Below, piece after piece: positions 41,094-51,214 of a DNA stretch of 64,000 bases; position 1 is the first letter of the stretch; every line of letters begins with the position of its first letter. A model generated the notes under the pieces. It saw only the letters and a list, made by a program, of their open reading frames with translations. It was not told where the DNA came from and searched no databases. Both the position numbers and the translations under genes were made by a program. This DNA is from an uncultured Clostridia bacterium (GTDB lineage: Bacteria > Bacillota > Clostridia > Oscillospirales > Ruminococcaceae), in the NCBI GenBank assembly GCA_947625375.1, contig CANQOC010000013.1, forward strand, positions 1 to 64,000, written 5' to 3'.

Positions 41094-42824
41094 TCAGTGC
41101 GCAAACTGGCTGTTATAGATTTCGGCATAAAAGCCGCCCTTTTTCATCAGCTCGGGGTGAGTCCCCTGCTCGACGACGTTTCCGTCCCGCATCACAAGAA
41201 TGACGTCGGCGTTCATGACCGTCGAGAGCCGGTGCGCGACGATAAAGCTCGTCTTCCCCTTCATCAGCTTTTCAAACGCCCTCTGGACTCTCAGCTCGGT
41301 CTTTGTGTCTATCGAAGACGTCGCCTCGTCAAGAATCAGCATCGGCGGCGCCGAGAGCATCACCCTCGTTATGCAGAGCAGCTGTTTCTGCCCCGCCGAA
41401 AGGCTTCCGCCGTCCTCGCCGACCTCGGTGTCATACCCGTTCGGGAGGCGCTTTATGAAGCTGTGCGCATGCGTCGCCTTTGCCGCCGCAATCATCTCCT
41501 CCTCGGTCGCGTCCGGCTTTCCCATGACGATGTTGTCGCGGATTGTCCCGGTTTTGAGCCAAGTGTCCTGGAGCACCATTCCGTATCCGCGCCGAAGCGA
41601 GCTTCGCTTGACCTCGGCGATGTTCTCGCTCTCGACCGTAATCCGACCCGACCCGACGTCATAGAACCGCATCAGAAGGTTTATGAGCGTCGTCTTCCCG
41701 CAGCCCGTCGGACCGACAATCGCGACCCTCTGCCCCGGCTTCACCGAAAGGTTGAAGTTCCTGATGAGCGGCTTTTCGGGGTCATATGAGAAACAGACGT
41801 CCTCGGCGCATACGTTTCCGCGTATTTTCGGGAGCTCGGGGAGCGCCGAGTCGTCGCTTTCGGGTTCCTCTTCAATCAGCTCGAAAATCCGCTGTGCACA
41901 GGCAATCGCGTTCTGCAGCTCGGCGATGACGCCGCTTATCTCGTTGAACGGCTTTGCGTACTGCGTCGCGTATGAGAGTATCGCCGAAAGTCCGCCGACC
42001 GTCATTCCCCCGCCGATAACGGTCATTCCGCCGACAAGGCAGACCGCCGCGTATACAAGCGCGTTCACGAACCGCGTCGTCGGGTTGACGAGCGACGAAT
42101 AAAAGATTGCCTTTCGGGTGACCGTCTCGAGCTCGCGGTTGATTTTCTCGAATCGGTCGTGACTCCGCCCGGTATAGCCGTATGCCGCGACGACCTTTGC
42201 GCCGCCGACGGTCTCGTCAATCAGCGCGGTCTGTTCCCCGCGGATTTCCGACTGCTTTTTAAAGAGGCTGTGGGTGTTCGACGCGACGAATTTTGCGACA
42301 AAAATCGACAGCGGCGTCAGCAGTGCCGCGACCGCCGCGACCCTCGGACTTATCGCGAGCATGAACCCGAGCGTCGTAAAGATTGTCATGACCCCGGTGA
42401 AAAACTGCGAGAACCCCATAAGGAGTCCCTCCGAGAACTGGTCGACGTCGGAGATGACGCGGCTTAAAAGGTCGCCGTAAGCGTGCCCGTCTATATACTT
42501 GAGCGGTAAGTGCTCGATTTTTTCAAAAGCCATCTCGCGGATTCGCTTTACGGTGTCGAAGGTCAGGCGGTTGTTTATCATTCCCATGACCCACTGAACC
42601 GCGGCGGCGGACGCGGCGATAATCCCCGCCTTGATGAGAAAGTCAAGGATTATGCCGAATTCAATCCCGGTGTCGACAAGGCGGTCGATTGCGTCGCCGA
42701 AGAGTATCGGTACATAGAGCGACAGAAGAACGCTCACCGCCGCGAGCGCGACCGAGCAGAGGAGGAGTCCGCGGCTCTTCCCGAGGACCCTTGCGACCTT
42801 GAAGAGAACGCTTTTTTTCTTCAC
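41094..42824 (-). CDS. ABC exporter half, catalytically complete
   Basis: This 576-residue protein has a six-helix exporter domain (about 1-320) and an ABC domain (about 335-576) with Walker A GPTGCGKTT, signature LSAGQKQLL (LSAGQ instead of LSGGQ), Walker B MLILDEATSS with the catalytic Glu, and switch His in VAHRLST. Its GTG start overlaps the partner gene's stop by 4 bases. The two form a heterodimeric exporter of the BmrCD/LmrCD kind, often multidrug. The substrate is unknown. Confidence 0.9.
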   Translation of the reverse strand: MKKKSVLFKVARVLGKSRGLLLCSVALAAVSVLLSLYVPILFGDAIDRLVDTGIEFGIILDFLIKAGIIAASAAAVQWVMGMINNRLTFDTVKRIREMAFEKIEHLPLKYIDGHAYGDLLSRVISDVDQFSEGLLMGFSQFFTGVMTIFTTLGFMLAISPRVAAVAALLTPLSIFVAKFVASNTHSLFKKQSEIRGEQTALIDETVGGAKVVAAYGYTGRSHDRFEKINRELETVTRKAIFYSSLVNPTTRFVNALVYAAVCLVGGMTVIGGGMTVGGLSAILSYATQYAKPFNEISGVIAELQNAIACAQRIFELIEEEPESDDSALPELPKIRGNVCAEDVCFSYDPEKPLIRNFNLSVKPGQRVAIVGPTGCGKTTLINLLMRFYDVGSGRITVESENIAEVKRSSLRRGYGMVLQDTWLKTGTIRDNIVMGKPDATEEEMIAAAKATHAHSFIKRLPNGYDTEVGEDGGSLSAGQKQLLCITRVMLSAPPMLILDEATSSIDTKTELRVQRAFEKLMKGKTSFIVAHRLSTVMNADVILVMRDGNVVEQGTHPELMKKGGFYAEIYNSQFAH

Positions 42825-44560
42825 GCTCCTGCGCCCCCTTCCGCCGACGTCCCAATCTGTGACTCATAGATTTCGCGGTATTCGGGGCAGCTCTCCAAAA
42901 GCTCCCCGTGCGTCCCGATTCCCTCGCACCTTCCGTCCTCGAGGACGATAATCCGGTCGCAGTGCATCACCGTCGACACCCTCTGCGACACGGTGATGAC
43001 GGTCGGGGCGAACCCGAGCGACGACACCGCCGCCCGAAGCCTTGCCTCGGTCGCATAGTCGAGCGCCGACGACGAGTCGTCGAGGATAAGGATTTTCGGC
43101 TTTCTGACGATTGCCCGGGCGATGCAGAGGCGCTGTGCCTGTCCCCCGGAGAGGTTCGCGCCGCCCTGCTCGATGACGTAGTCGAGACCGCCCTCCTTTT
43201 CGGAGACGAAGTCCCAAGCCTGCGCCGCCCTCAGCGCCTCGGTGATTTCAGCGTCGTCGGCGTCCTCCGCGCCGAGCTTCATGTTCTCGCGGATTGTGCC
43301 CTTAAAGAGTCGGTTTTTCTGGAACACGAACCCGACCCACGAGCGGAGCGCCGAAAGGTCGTAGTCCCGGACGTTCTTTCCGAATACCCTGACCTCGCCG
43401 GCGGTGCAGTCATAGAACCTCGGGAGAAGGTTCACAAGGCTCGACTTCCCGCAGCCGGTCGGACCGATTATTCCGAGCGACTCGCCCGGGCGGAGCGAAA
43501 AGCTTATGCTTTCGAGCGAATCCGCCCCCGCGCCCGCGTATCTCAGGCTGCAATTATTATACTCAACGGCATATTCAGCCTTGATATTACATTCAGTATC
43601 GCTCCCGTCGGCCATCGCCGGCTCGGTTTCGAGCACAGCGGCAATCCTCTTTGCACAGGCGACCGACTTCGGTATGCTTATGATAAGGTTCGCGAGCTTT
43701 ATCAGCTCGACAAGTATCTGTGACATAAGATTATAGAGCGCGATGACCGTACCTTGGGTCAGGCGTCCGCTCTCGACCTGAAACGCACCCTGCCACAGAA
43801 GCAGGATTATCGCGAGGTTGATTACGGCGAAGGTCAGCGGGTTCATCGCCGCCGAAATCCGCCCGACACGCTTCTGTTCGCTGCAAAGATCGGAGTTTAG
43901 CTCATAAAACCGCTTCTCCTCCTCCGGCTCTTTACAGAAAGCGCGGATTACCCTTGCGCCGACAAGGTTCTCCTTTGTCGACAGAAGCACCTTTTCAAGC
44001 CGCCTCTGCACCCCCGAATAGAGCGGTATGCACCGAAGCGTTATCCCGACGACGATAACCGTCAGCACCGGAATAGTCAGCGCAAAAATCAGCGCCGACC
44101 GAAAGTCGATGGTGAACGCGGTTATCATCGCGCCGAAGACGATTATCGGCGAGCGCATCATCAGCCTCAGCATCATATTGAGTCCCGACTGGACGGTGTT
44201 GAGGTCGCTTGTGAGGCGGGTTATCAGCGACGAAGCGCCGAGACCGTCGAGCTCGCCGAAGCCGAGCGACTGGATTTTATCGAAGAGCGCCTGTCTCAGA
44301 TTCGTCGAAAAGCCGACCGCGCCCTTTGCGGCAAAATACTGTGCGGCAAGGGTCATCGAGAGTCCGACCGCGCCCAAAAGCACCAGCACCCCGCACATCT
44401 TCACGATATATCCGCGGTCGCCGTTCGCGATTCCGACGTCGATTATCCTCGCGACCACAAAGGGGACCAGAAGCTCGAAGACCGCCTCTAAAATCTTGAA
44501 GAACGGGGCGCTGAACGCCTCTTTTCGGTAGCCGCGGAAATATTTCAGCAGTGATTTCAT
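42821..44560 (-). CDS. ABC exporter half with degenerate ATP site
   Basis: This 579-residue protein has the same layout. Walker A is GPTGCGKSS and the signature LSGGQAQRL is canonical. However, the catalytic Glu after Walker B is Asp (LILDDSSSALD) and the switch His is Gln (TVSQRVST). This matches the degenerate half of heterodimeric exporters, leaving one hydrolysing site in the pair. The gene is first of the pair. Confidence 0.9.
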   Translation of the reverse strand: MKSLLKYFRGYRKEAFSAPFFKILEAVFELLVPFVVARIIDVGIANGDRGYIVKMCGVLVLLGAVGLSMTLAAQYFAAKGAVGFSTNLRQALFDKIQSLGFGELDGLGASSLITRLTSDLNTVQSGLNMMLRLMMRSPIIVFGAMITAFTIDFRSALIFALTIPVLTVIVVGITLRCIPLYSGVQRRLEKVLLSTKENLVGARVIRAFCKEPEEEKRFYELNSDLCSEQKRVGRISAAMNPLTFAVINLAIILLLWQGAFQVESGRLTQGTVIALYNLMSQILVELIKLANLIISIPKSVACAKRIAAVLETEPAMADGSDTECNIKAEYAVEYNNCSLRYAGAGADSLESISFSLRPGESLGIIGPTGCGKSSLVNLLPRFYDCTAGEVRVFGKNVRDYDLSALRSWVGFVFQKNRLFKGTIRENMKLGAEDADDAEITEALRAAQAWDFVSEKEGGLDYVIEQGGANLSGGQAQRLCIARAIVRKPKILILDDSSSALDYATEARLRAAVSSLGFAPTVITVSQRVSTVMHCDRIIVLEDGRCEGIGTHGELLESCPEYREIYESQIGTSAEGGAGA

Positions 44561-44638
44561 CAGACCGTTCCTTTCGGAATATATTTCGGGGATAAATCGG
44601 GCGGCGCCGTCAGCCCTGACCTTGCGCCGCCTAAACCA

Positions 44639-46306
44639 TTATTCAACACTGACGATATAGTAATAGACCGGTTGGTCGCCCCTGATGACGTTAATGTCCA
44701 TTCGCGAGCCGAATTTTTCGTCGAGCCGCTCTTTTAGTGCCGACGCGGTCCGGTCGTCGATGTCCTCGCCGACGATTACGGTTATAAACTCGCTGTCCCC
44801 GCCGACCATTCTCTTTATAAGGCGATAGGCCGCCTTGTTGATGTCGGTGTCGACAAAGCTCAGCTTTCCGTTGTCGAGCGCAAGGATTTCGCCGTTCTTG
44901 ATTTGCTGTCCGTCGAATTCGCTGTCGCGGGCGGCAAAGGTCACCTGTCCGGTGCTGACGCGCTCGAAGGCCTCGGTCATGCCGCTCCGCATCGTGTTGA
45001 AGTCGGAATCCGGGTCGAACGCGAGGAGCGCCGAAAGTCCCTGGGGAATAGTCCTCGTCTGGAGGACGCAGACCTTTCTGTCCGCAAGCTTTACCGCCTG
45101 CTCCGCCGCCATGATGATGTTCTTGTTGTTCGGCAGGACGAAGACCGTCTCGGCGGGAGTCGACTGTATCGCCGCAAGAATGTCCTGCGTCGAGGGGTTC
45201 ATCGTCTGTCCGCCCTTTACGATGCAGTCGGCGCCGGCGTCCCTGAACATCTCTTCTATTCCCTTTCCGGCGGCAACCGCGACAAAGCCGTAAGGCTTCT
45301 CGGGCTGCACCGAGACATATGCTTTATTCGAGCTTGACACCGTGACCTTATCCGGCTTCTTCGCGGCCTCGTGCTGATAGCGCATGTTCTCTATCTTCGG
45401 GAGGTTCATCGAGCCGAACTCGAGTCCCTTTTCGATGGCCTTTCCGGGGTTATTGGTGTGAACGTGCACCTTGATGATTTCGTCGTCCTCGACAACGACG
45501 ACGCAGTCGCCGATTGATTCGAGATAGGCGCGGAGCTTAAGCGAGCTTTCGCACCCCTGTGCCTTCTTGATGACGAATTCGGTGCAGTAGGTATATGTAA
45601 TCTCGCCCTCGAACGAGCCGACCGCCGAGGCGTATGTCTCAATCGTCACCGGCTCGGAGGGCTTCTGTTCCGGCTCGATGAACTTTACCGGCTCTCTTCC
45701 GTGGAAGACCTCGCCCATCGCGCGCATGTACATACAGAACCCCTGTCCCCCGGCGTCGACAACGCCCGCCTTTTTAAGCGTCGGGAGAAGGTCGGGAGTT
45801 GTCTCCAAGACCCTTTCGGCCACGTCGCAGACGCCGTCCCAGAATTCGCCGAGGTCGTCGCACTTTTCGGCGAGCTCCTTCGCCCGCTCGGACGAAAGCC
45901 GCGCGACCGTTAATATCGTCCCCTCCGTCGGCTTCATTACCGCCTTATATGCCCGCTCGACGCCGAGCTCCATCGCCCTCGCGAGGTCGGCGACCGTGAC
46001 CTCGGTAAGTCCCTTGAACGCCTTGTCATATCCCTTGAAAAGAATCGAGGTGATGACGCCCGAGTTTCCCCTTGCGCCGCGAAGAAGGGCGCCGCTCATG
46101 ACCTTTGCCGCTTCCGCCGCCGTGACCCCGTCGCCGAGGGTCAGAAGCTCGGTCTTTGCGCTTCCGAGGGTCATCGACATATTCGTGCCGGTGTCGCCGT
46201 CGGGAACAGGAAAGACGTTAAGCGAGTCAATCTCCTTTTTATTGTTTGCAATACAGTTCGCCGCGCTTATAAACGCGTCGCGAATAACCTTTCCGCTTAT
46301 GGTCAT
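44639..46306 (-). CDS. fakA: Fatty acid kinase subunit FakA (DAK2/YloV family)
   Basis: This 555-residue protein has a DAK2 nucleotide-binding domain (about 1-200) with the ATP/Mg motif NVFPVPDGDTGTNM and GARGNSGVI. A middle domain follows, and a C-terminal DegV-like domain carries VDAGGQG and CVVVVEDDEIIKVHVHTNNP. FakA phosphorylates fatty acids held by a FakB protein, feeding exogenous or recycled fatty acids into phospholipid synthesis. It follows yloU by 15 bases, the usual Firmicute pairing. Confidence 0.92.
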   Translation of the reverse strand: MTISGKVIRDAFISAANCIANNKKEIDSLNVFPVPDGDTGTNMSMTLGSAKTELLTLGDGVTAAEAAKVMSGALLRGARGNSGVITSILFKGYDKAFKGLTEVTVADLARAMELGVERAYKAVMKPTEGTILTVARLSSERAKELAEKCDDLGEFWDGVCDVAERVLETTPDLLPTLKKAGVVDAGGQGFCMYMRAMGEVFHGREPVKFIEPEQKPSEPVTIETYASAVGSFEGEITYTYCTEFVIKKAQGCESSLKLRAYLESIGDCVVVVEDDEIIKVHVHTNNPGKAIEKGLEFGSMNLPKIENMRYQHEAAKKPDKVTVSSSNKAYVSVQPEKPYGFVAVAAGKGIEEMFRDAGADCIVKGGQTMNPSTQDILAAIQSTPAETVFVLPNNKNIIMAAEQAVKLADRKVCVLQTRTIPQGLSALLAFDPDSDFNTMRSGMTEAFERVSTGQVTFAARDSEFDGQQIKNGEILALDNGKLSFVDTDINKAAYRLIKRMVGGDSEFITVIVGEDIDDRTASALKERLDEKFGSRMDINVIRGDQPVYYYIVSVE

Positions 46307-46321
46307 ATTCCCGCTGCCCCC

Positions 46322-46681
46322 TTATCCGTTTTCCATGCCGTCGATAAAGACATTAACTTCTTCGACATCGAGTCCGGTTTCGCTCTCGACGGCATACCGG
46401 ACCTTATTTCTGATGCTGTCGGTGATGGCGGTAACATTTACGCCGTAGCTCACCGTTATGTGAAGGTCGATGATAACCTTTTTCGACCCCTTCGGCACCG
46501 TCACCCGGACGCCGCTGTCGACGGCGTCTTTTTTAAGCACAGCGCTCCGCACCCCCTGTGTCGCGCCGACGGGGTTCATCCGGACGACTCCGAAACAACC
46601 CGCCGCAGCGTGCCCGATGAGGGCGGAAAGATATCCCGAGGTCAGTTCGATGGTCCCGAGGTGAGTTCCTAATTTTAACAC
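46322..46681 (-). CDS. Asp23/Gls24 family protein (YloU)
   Basis: GTG 46681 is 6 bases after GAAGAAGGTGA and starts the family at its usual point; a TTG 18 bases upstream has no ribosome-binding site. The protein has 119 residues with the Asp23/Gls24 core: VVRMNPVG, VIIDLHITVSYGVNVTAI and VNVFIDGM. The family is linked to envelope stress and lipid metabolism. It is paired with fakA. Confidence 0.85.
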   Translation of the reverse strand: MLKLGTHLGTIELTSGYLSALIGHAAAGCFGVVRMNPVGATQGVRSAVLKKDAVDSGVRVTVPKGSKKVIIDLHITVSYGVNVTAITDSIRNKVRYAVESETGLDVEEVNVFIDGMENG

Positions 46682-46785
46682 TGCTGTCACCTTCTTCAAT
46701 TTTTAGGAGAAATCCGCATGTCCGCGGACGTATCTATAGAATAATACCACAGATTTGTTGAAATTTCAAGTAGTTGGGCGCAATT

Positions 46786-47907
46786 TCATGGGGAATATTT
46801 ACTCAAATCGCACAATACCTCAATTTCCGCCCCGTTTGCCGCCTCTTTCAGCCCTTTTCCCGCCGCTTCGGCAAATTCCGGCTCATACTTTCTGAGCATC
46901 CTCCCGACCGAAAAAACGTCCTCGCCCGAGTCCCTCGCCGCGCGGTATGCACTTTCACACAGCGCCAAGACCTGTCTCTCCGCCGCTTCGATGATTTCGC
47001 CCTCTTCGGTCTCGGGCGGGCGGTACATAACGCTGCACTGTCCGCCGATTGTAAGCTTTAAAACCGGTCTTCCGCCGCGGATTTCGACCCTTCTCGCCAG
47101 CCTCAGCTCCTCAAGCCTGACCCCCGCCGTCTTTTCCCCGATGCCGATTTCGAGCGACATCTCGGCGGCGTCCGCCCTTAAAAGCCGAATTCCCATGACC
47201 TCGTTTTCGTCGAGCTCGACCCGCTTTCCGTCCCCCGACACAAGAAGGCTCCCGAACACCCCGACGGTGAGGTCGGTCAGCGATTGGTCTTCGTCCTCGC
47301 CGTCCTCCTTTTCGAGTGTCAGTATCGGCAGCGCGATTGCCTCGTCGGCCTCGAGGGCGTTGGATATCGCGATAATCCGCGAGGAGCACGCCCGCCCCGC
47401 CTCTGCCGCGCTTTCAATCACCCCGCGCAGGAGGATTGCGGTCGCGCTGTTCTGATTAAGCTTTGCGCCGATGGTGTCCTTCGCCTTTCCGCGGCAATAG
47501 ACGACGTTCGTCCCGAGATATACGTCCGACCGCCGGAAGTATTCAAGAAAGCTGTCGAGCGGCTCGTCTTTAAGGTCCTCGCTTATGACGATAAGCTCGG
47601 TGTCGCCCAAGAATACCTCTTTTCCGGTCTGGAGGCGGAGGCTTTCCTCGGTCTCGTAGAGTGAGCGACCCTGTGCAAGAAGCGTCACGACCGTCGACTC
47701 GCTCGCGTCTACGGGTCCGCCCGACGAGCCGTCGCCGCCGCTGAATATCTGATACGAGACCTCGTAGCCGCCGGGGTGTTCGTCGATTCCGACGGCGTGA
47801 ACCACCACCCGCCGCTGTACCTCGGTAATCGGTCCGCAGGCGGAGAGAAGAACCGACGCCGCCACCGCGGATATAATCAGCACAAGCCGTTTTATATACC
47901 TTTGCAT
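46786..47907 (-). CDS. gerC: Spore germination protein GerC (lipoprotein)
   Basis: The start is ATG 47907, inside the end of gerB, giving a signal peptide with lipobox LSAC (about 17-21). A longer reading would overlap gerB by about 250 bases and lose the lipobox. The protein has 373 residues. Ger(x)C family features are seen: VVVHAVGIDEHPGGYEVSYQ, LRLQTGKEVFLGDTELIVIS and VYLGTNVVYCRGKAKD. It is the outer lipoprotein of the nutrient germinant receptor in the spore inner membrane. Confidence 0.92.
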   Translation of the reverse strand: MQRYIKRLVLIISAVAASVLLSACGPITEVQRRVVVHAVGIDEHPGGYEVSYQIFSGGDGSSGGPVDASESTVVTLLAQGRSLYETEESLRLQTGKEVFLGDTELIVISEDLKDEPLDSFLEYFRRSDVYLGTNVVYCRGKAKDTIGAKLNQNSATAILLRGVIESAAEAGRACSSRIIAISNALEADEAIALPILTLEKEDGEDEDQSLTDLTVGVFGSLLVSGDGKRVELDENEVMGIRLLRADAAEMSLEIGIGEKTAGVRLEELRLARRVEIRGGRPVLKLTIGGQCSVMYRPPETEEGEIIEAAERQVLALCESAYRAARDSGEDVFSVGRMLRKYEPEFAEAAGKGLKEAANGAEIEVLCDLSKYSP

Positions 47908-48944
47908 CTTTCCGACCTCTTTTTCACAATAAGCGCCGCCAAGGGGACAACCGTCCCCAAGAGGAGCACTCCCGCCGCCTTGAACACCAAAAAACCGGCG
48001 TTGTCGAATTCGAGTCCGCTTCGGTAGACGATAAGCGCACAGACTCCCGCCGCAAGCGCCATGACCGCCCGCCCCGAGGTCTTTTCGGGGAGCGCGCGGG
48101 CAGATATAAAGATGTATACCCCCGCCGCGGCGACGCAGTTTACCGTCCAAACGAACATATTTATCGCGTCAAAGCGCTGTATAAAGTCGTTCCGCGCATA
48201 CGCCCCGAGCGCGAAAATCGGGTATCCGAGGACGTCGACATATCTCCAGAGGACGAGCGTCACCAGAAGTATGAGCGTTCCGACCGTAATAAGCTTGAGC
48301 GCGAGATAGCCGTATGCCGCCCTTGCGCCGCCGTTTCTGAGATATGCCCCGAGGACACAGAACATCGGCAGCCACCACGACGACGAGATGTCCTCGGCGA
48401 AGTAGCGCACAAAATCGGGGAGGTCGCCCCTCGTCATCGGCGTGACGTTGAGCCAGTCGAACCCGCCCTCGTTCACCCAAGCCATCGCAGCAAAGAGCAC
48501 CGCGAATAGCCAGAAGACGACCGTCCCCGCGCGGGCGAGTCCCTCGATTCCCCCGCCGGCAGAGATATACGCCGCGAGCAGAATAAGCGCCATCGCGGTC
48601 AACGGGCGGGTGATGTCGGGGAATTCGCTCTCCAAAAACCCGGTGAAGAGCGCGACCGTCGCCCCGCATATCACCGTAAAATAGAGCGAATATGCCGCCC
48701 GGAGCCAAACGGCGCCCCGCCCGAAAAGCTCGGCGGCGGGGTCGCTTCCCCCGCATGAAAAATACATCACCGCCGGTATTGCGAGCACCGCCTCGACCGC
48801 CGTCGAGCATATCAACGCGAGCATCATCGGCGTACCCGAGCGGAAGCCGCTCTCGCGGAAAATCATCGCGTGCATAATCCTCGCGAGCAAAAACAGCGTC
48901 ATAAGCTGCGGCGCGGAAATCCGCCTTTTCTGTCCCCCGCTCAT
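47892..48944 (-). CDS. gerB: Spore germination permease GerB
   Basis: This 350-residue protein has about ten membrane helices and the amino-acid-permease-like fold of the GerB family. It starts with the typical ISAPQLMTLFLLARI, and later has TVNCVAAAGVYIFIS. It forms the germinant-binding subunit. It overlaps gerA by 4 bases and gerC by 16. Confidence 0.9.
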   Translation of the reverse strand: MSGGQKRRISAPQLMTLFLLARIMHAMIFRESGFRSGTPMMLALICSTAVEAVLAIPAVMYFSCGGSDPAAELFGRGAVWLRAAYSLYFTVICGATVALFTGFLESEFPDITRPLTAMALILLAAYISAGGGIEGLARAGTVVFWLFAVLFAAMAWVNEGGFDWLNVTPMTRGDLPDFVRYFAEDISSSWWLPMFCVLGAYLRNGGARAAYGYLALKLITVGTLILLVTLVLWRYVDVLGYPIFALGAYARNDFIQRFDAINMFVWTVNCVAAAGVYIFISARALPEKTSGRAVMALAAGVCALIVYRSGLEFDNAGFLVFKAAGVLLLGTVVPLAALIVKKRSERCKGI

Positions 48945-50407
48945 TCCGCCGACTCCCCCTCCGACACTCCGTTAAGCTCCTCGACGGTCCCGCCGTTCGG
49001 CCTGTGCTTCGGACTGATTCGGACAAAGACGTCCTTTATCGCCCGGACCGTGAGCGGGGTTATCGGCGCGGTATATGGCACCGAGAAGCTGTCGGCGGTG
49101 CAGGCTCCGACAAGCGTCACCGTACAGAGAAGCGCAATCCCGAAAAATCCGAAGAAACCGCCCGCAAGGATATTCCCGAGCCTTAAAAGCGTCATCTGCG
49201 GGTTCAGCGACGGCACACAGAACGCCCCCGTCGCGGTGATTCCTATTATAATAAGGAGCGGCGCGGAGATTAGTCCGCTCGTGACGGCGGCGTCGCCGAT
49301 GACAAGTCCGCCGACAATCGACACCGCCCCGCCGATTGCCCTCGGGAGGCGGATTCCCGCTTCGCGCAGGATTTCAAACATCACCGTCACAATAAGCATC
49401 TCCGCCATCAGCGGATAGGGCGTCCGCTCCTCCGAGGCAAGGAGATTCAGAAGAAGCGACCTCGAAAGCACCTCGGGGTGGTGGATTGCCGCGGCGACAT
49501 ATAACCCCGGCAGGAGGGAGGAGAGAAAGAATGCGAAAAAGCGTATCCACCTTAAATACGTCGCGTAATAGGGGCGGTCGGCGGCGTCGTCGACGGTCTG
49601 AAAGTTTTCGATGAACAGCGCGGGACATACCGCCGCAAAGGGCACGCCGTCAATCAGGACCGCGATTCTCCCCTCGCTGACCTTTGAACAGACGACGTCG
49701 GGGCGCTCGGTTGTCGAAACGCCCGAGAAGAACTTCCCGCCGCTGTGCGCCATATAGGGAATAACGCTTCCGCTCGTCAGAATAAGCTCGGTGCGGATTT
49801 TTTCGAGACCGCGCTTGGTCTTCCGGCGGAGTCCCTCGGGGGTCTTCCCGTCGATATAGACCATGCAGAGCTCGGTCGACGAAAGCTTTCCCGCCCTGAC
49901 GATTTCAAACCTCAGCCTCGGGTCCCGGATTCTTCGGCGGATAAGCGACATCGACGTCCGAAGGCTGTCCGAAAGCGCCTCGCGGGTGCCCTTGACGTTC
50001 GGCTCGCTGTCCGGCTCGGAGACCGAGCGGGTCGCAAAGCCCTGTGCGCTGACGGCATATGCCCGCGGGCAGCCGTCGATGAACACGACCGCAAACCCCG
50101 CGCAAAGCTTTTGGGCGGCGTCGCCGAGGGTCATGACAGCGTGCTTTTCGGTCGAAAACGCCCCGCCGTCGCAGAGGAACATATAGACGTCCTTCGGCGC
50201 GGCGTTCCTCTTTTTATACGCCATCAGCGGCTCAAAGAGCATCTTTGAGAGGTCGGCGGACTTCACCATTCCCTCGAGCGTCGCGACGGCGCACCTTATC
50301 CCCGAGACCTCGAATTTAACGGTGTTGAGGTCTGCCGAGCCGCCGAAAATTTCGTTCAAATCAGAAAGCGCGGCGGGTAAACGCGCCGGAACCCTGCGCC
50401 CGTCCAT
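48941..50407 (-). CDS. gerA: Spore germination protein GerA
   Basis: This 488-residue protein has a cytoplasmic N-terminal half (about 1-260, ending KVSEGRIAVLIDGVPFA) and a membrane half with about five helices (FAFFLSSLLPGLYVAAAIHHPEV, IVGGLVIGDAAVTSGLISAP). The protein has all parts of the GerA family. It is the first gene of gerA-gerB-gerC. A CATATTA hexamer-like box (50439-50433) upstream resembles a forespore sigma-G -10, but the -35 match is poor. Confidence 0.93.
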   Translation of the reverse strand: MDGRRVPARLPAALSDLNEIFGGSADLNTVKFEVSGIRCAVATLEGMVKSADLSKMLFEPLMAYKKRNAAPKDVYMFLCDGGAFSTEKHAVMTLGDAAQKLCAGFAVVFIDGCPRAYAVSAQGFATRSVSEPDSEPNVKGTREALSDSLRTSMSLIRRRIRDPRLRFEIVRAGKLSSTELCMVYIDGKTPEGLRRKTKRGLEKIRTELILTSGSVIPYMAHSGGKFFSGVSTTERPDVVCSKVSEGRIAVLIDGVPFAAVCPALFIENFQTVDDAADRPYYATYLRWIRFFAFFLSSLLPGLYVAAAIHHPEVLSRSLLLNLLASEERTPYPLMAEMLIVTVMFEILREAGIRLPRAIGGAVSIVGGLVIGDAAVTSGLISAPLLIIIGITATGAFCVPSLNPQMTLLRLGNILAGGFFGFFGIALLCTVTLVGACTADSFSVPYTAPITPLTVRAIKDVFVRISPKHRPNGGTVEELNGVSEGESAE

Positions 50408-50537
50408 TTGGCCGCCTCCTTTTCGTTTTTGGTAATATGCTTTCCCGCCGGCGGGGAATTATCCCTTTGAATTTGCCTTTTTTCGGCGTATTTTCTTCCG
50501 GCGGACGGGCATACTGCATTTAAAAGGGAGTGTGGAT

Positions 50538-51212
50538 ATGCTCATTGTCTTTATTCGGGGAATGATTCTCTATGTCCTCGTAATTTTCGCGGTAAGGCTT
50601 ATGGGAAAGCGGCAAATCGGCGAGCTTTCGCCCTCCGAGCTTGTCATCACGATTTTGATATCGAACATCGCGACCCTCGCGATGGAGGACATCTCGGTCC
50701 CGCTTCTGACCGGAACCGTCCCGATTCTGACGCTCGTCTGTCTCGACGTCCTTGCGTCATACGCCTGTCTTCGCTCAAGGAAATTCCGCCACCTTGTTTC
50801 GGGAAAGCCGAAGACGGTCATCTCGGACGGCGTCGTCGACCAAAAGGTCCTTCGGACGCTTCGCTATACCGTCGACGACCTTATGTCGTCGCTGAGGTCG
50901 CAGGGGATTTTCGACATAACACAGGTGCAGTATGCCGTCGTCGAGACGACAGGGGCGGTCAGCGCGCTTTTAAAGCCGGACTATCTCCCGCTCACGCCGA
51001 AGACGCGGGCGTCGCCCGACCCCGCCGCCGACCCCCCGCAGGCCGTCATCAGCGACGGGGACTATATTGAGCCGTCGGAAAAGAGCGGTCTCAAGGAAAA
51101 GGAGCTTTTGGCGGAGCTGAGGCGGAAAAACCTCGGTGTCGGCGACGTGTTTCTTTGCACGGTGGATTCTTCGGGGAACATCACGGTCATTCCGAAGCAG
51201 AAAGGGGATTAA
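50538..51212 (+). CDS. DUF421 (YetF-type) membrane protein
   Basis: ATG 50538 is 7 bases after AAAGGGAG; a GTG at 50532 is too close. The protein has 224 residues. Three membrane helices (about 3-75) contain RLMGKRQIGELSPSELVITI. The cytoplasmic DUF421 domain (about 78-220) follows, with LRTLRYTVDDLMSSLRSQG and a variable insert (about 155-180). DUF421 proteins are found in spore membranes of some Bacillus. The position divergent to gerA fits a spore role (inference). Confidence 0.88.
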   Translation: MLIVFIRGMILYVLVIFAVRLMGKRQIGELSPSELVITILISNIATLAMEDISVPLLTGTVPILTLVCLDVLASYACLRSRKFRHLVSGKPKTVISDGVVDQKVLRTLRYTVDDLMSSLRSQGIFDITQVQYAVVETTGAVSALLKPDYLPLTPKTRASPDPAADPPQAVISDGDYIEPSEKSGLKEKELLAELRRKNLGVGDVFLCTVDSSGNITVIPKQKGD

Positions 51213-51214
51213 AA

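Noticed and set aside
47908..48150. 81-residue N-terminal extension of gerC
   Set aside because: It would overlap gerB deeply and hide the lipoprotein signal. ATG 47907 gives a proper signal peptide.
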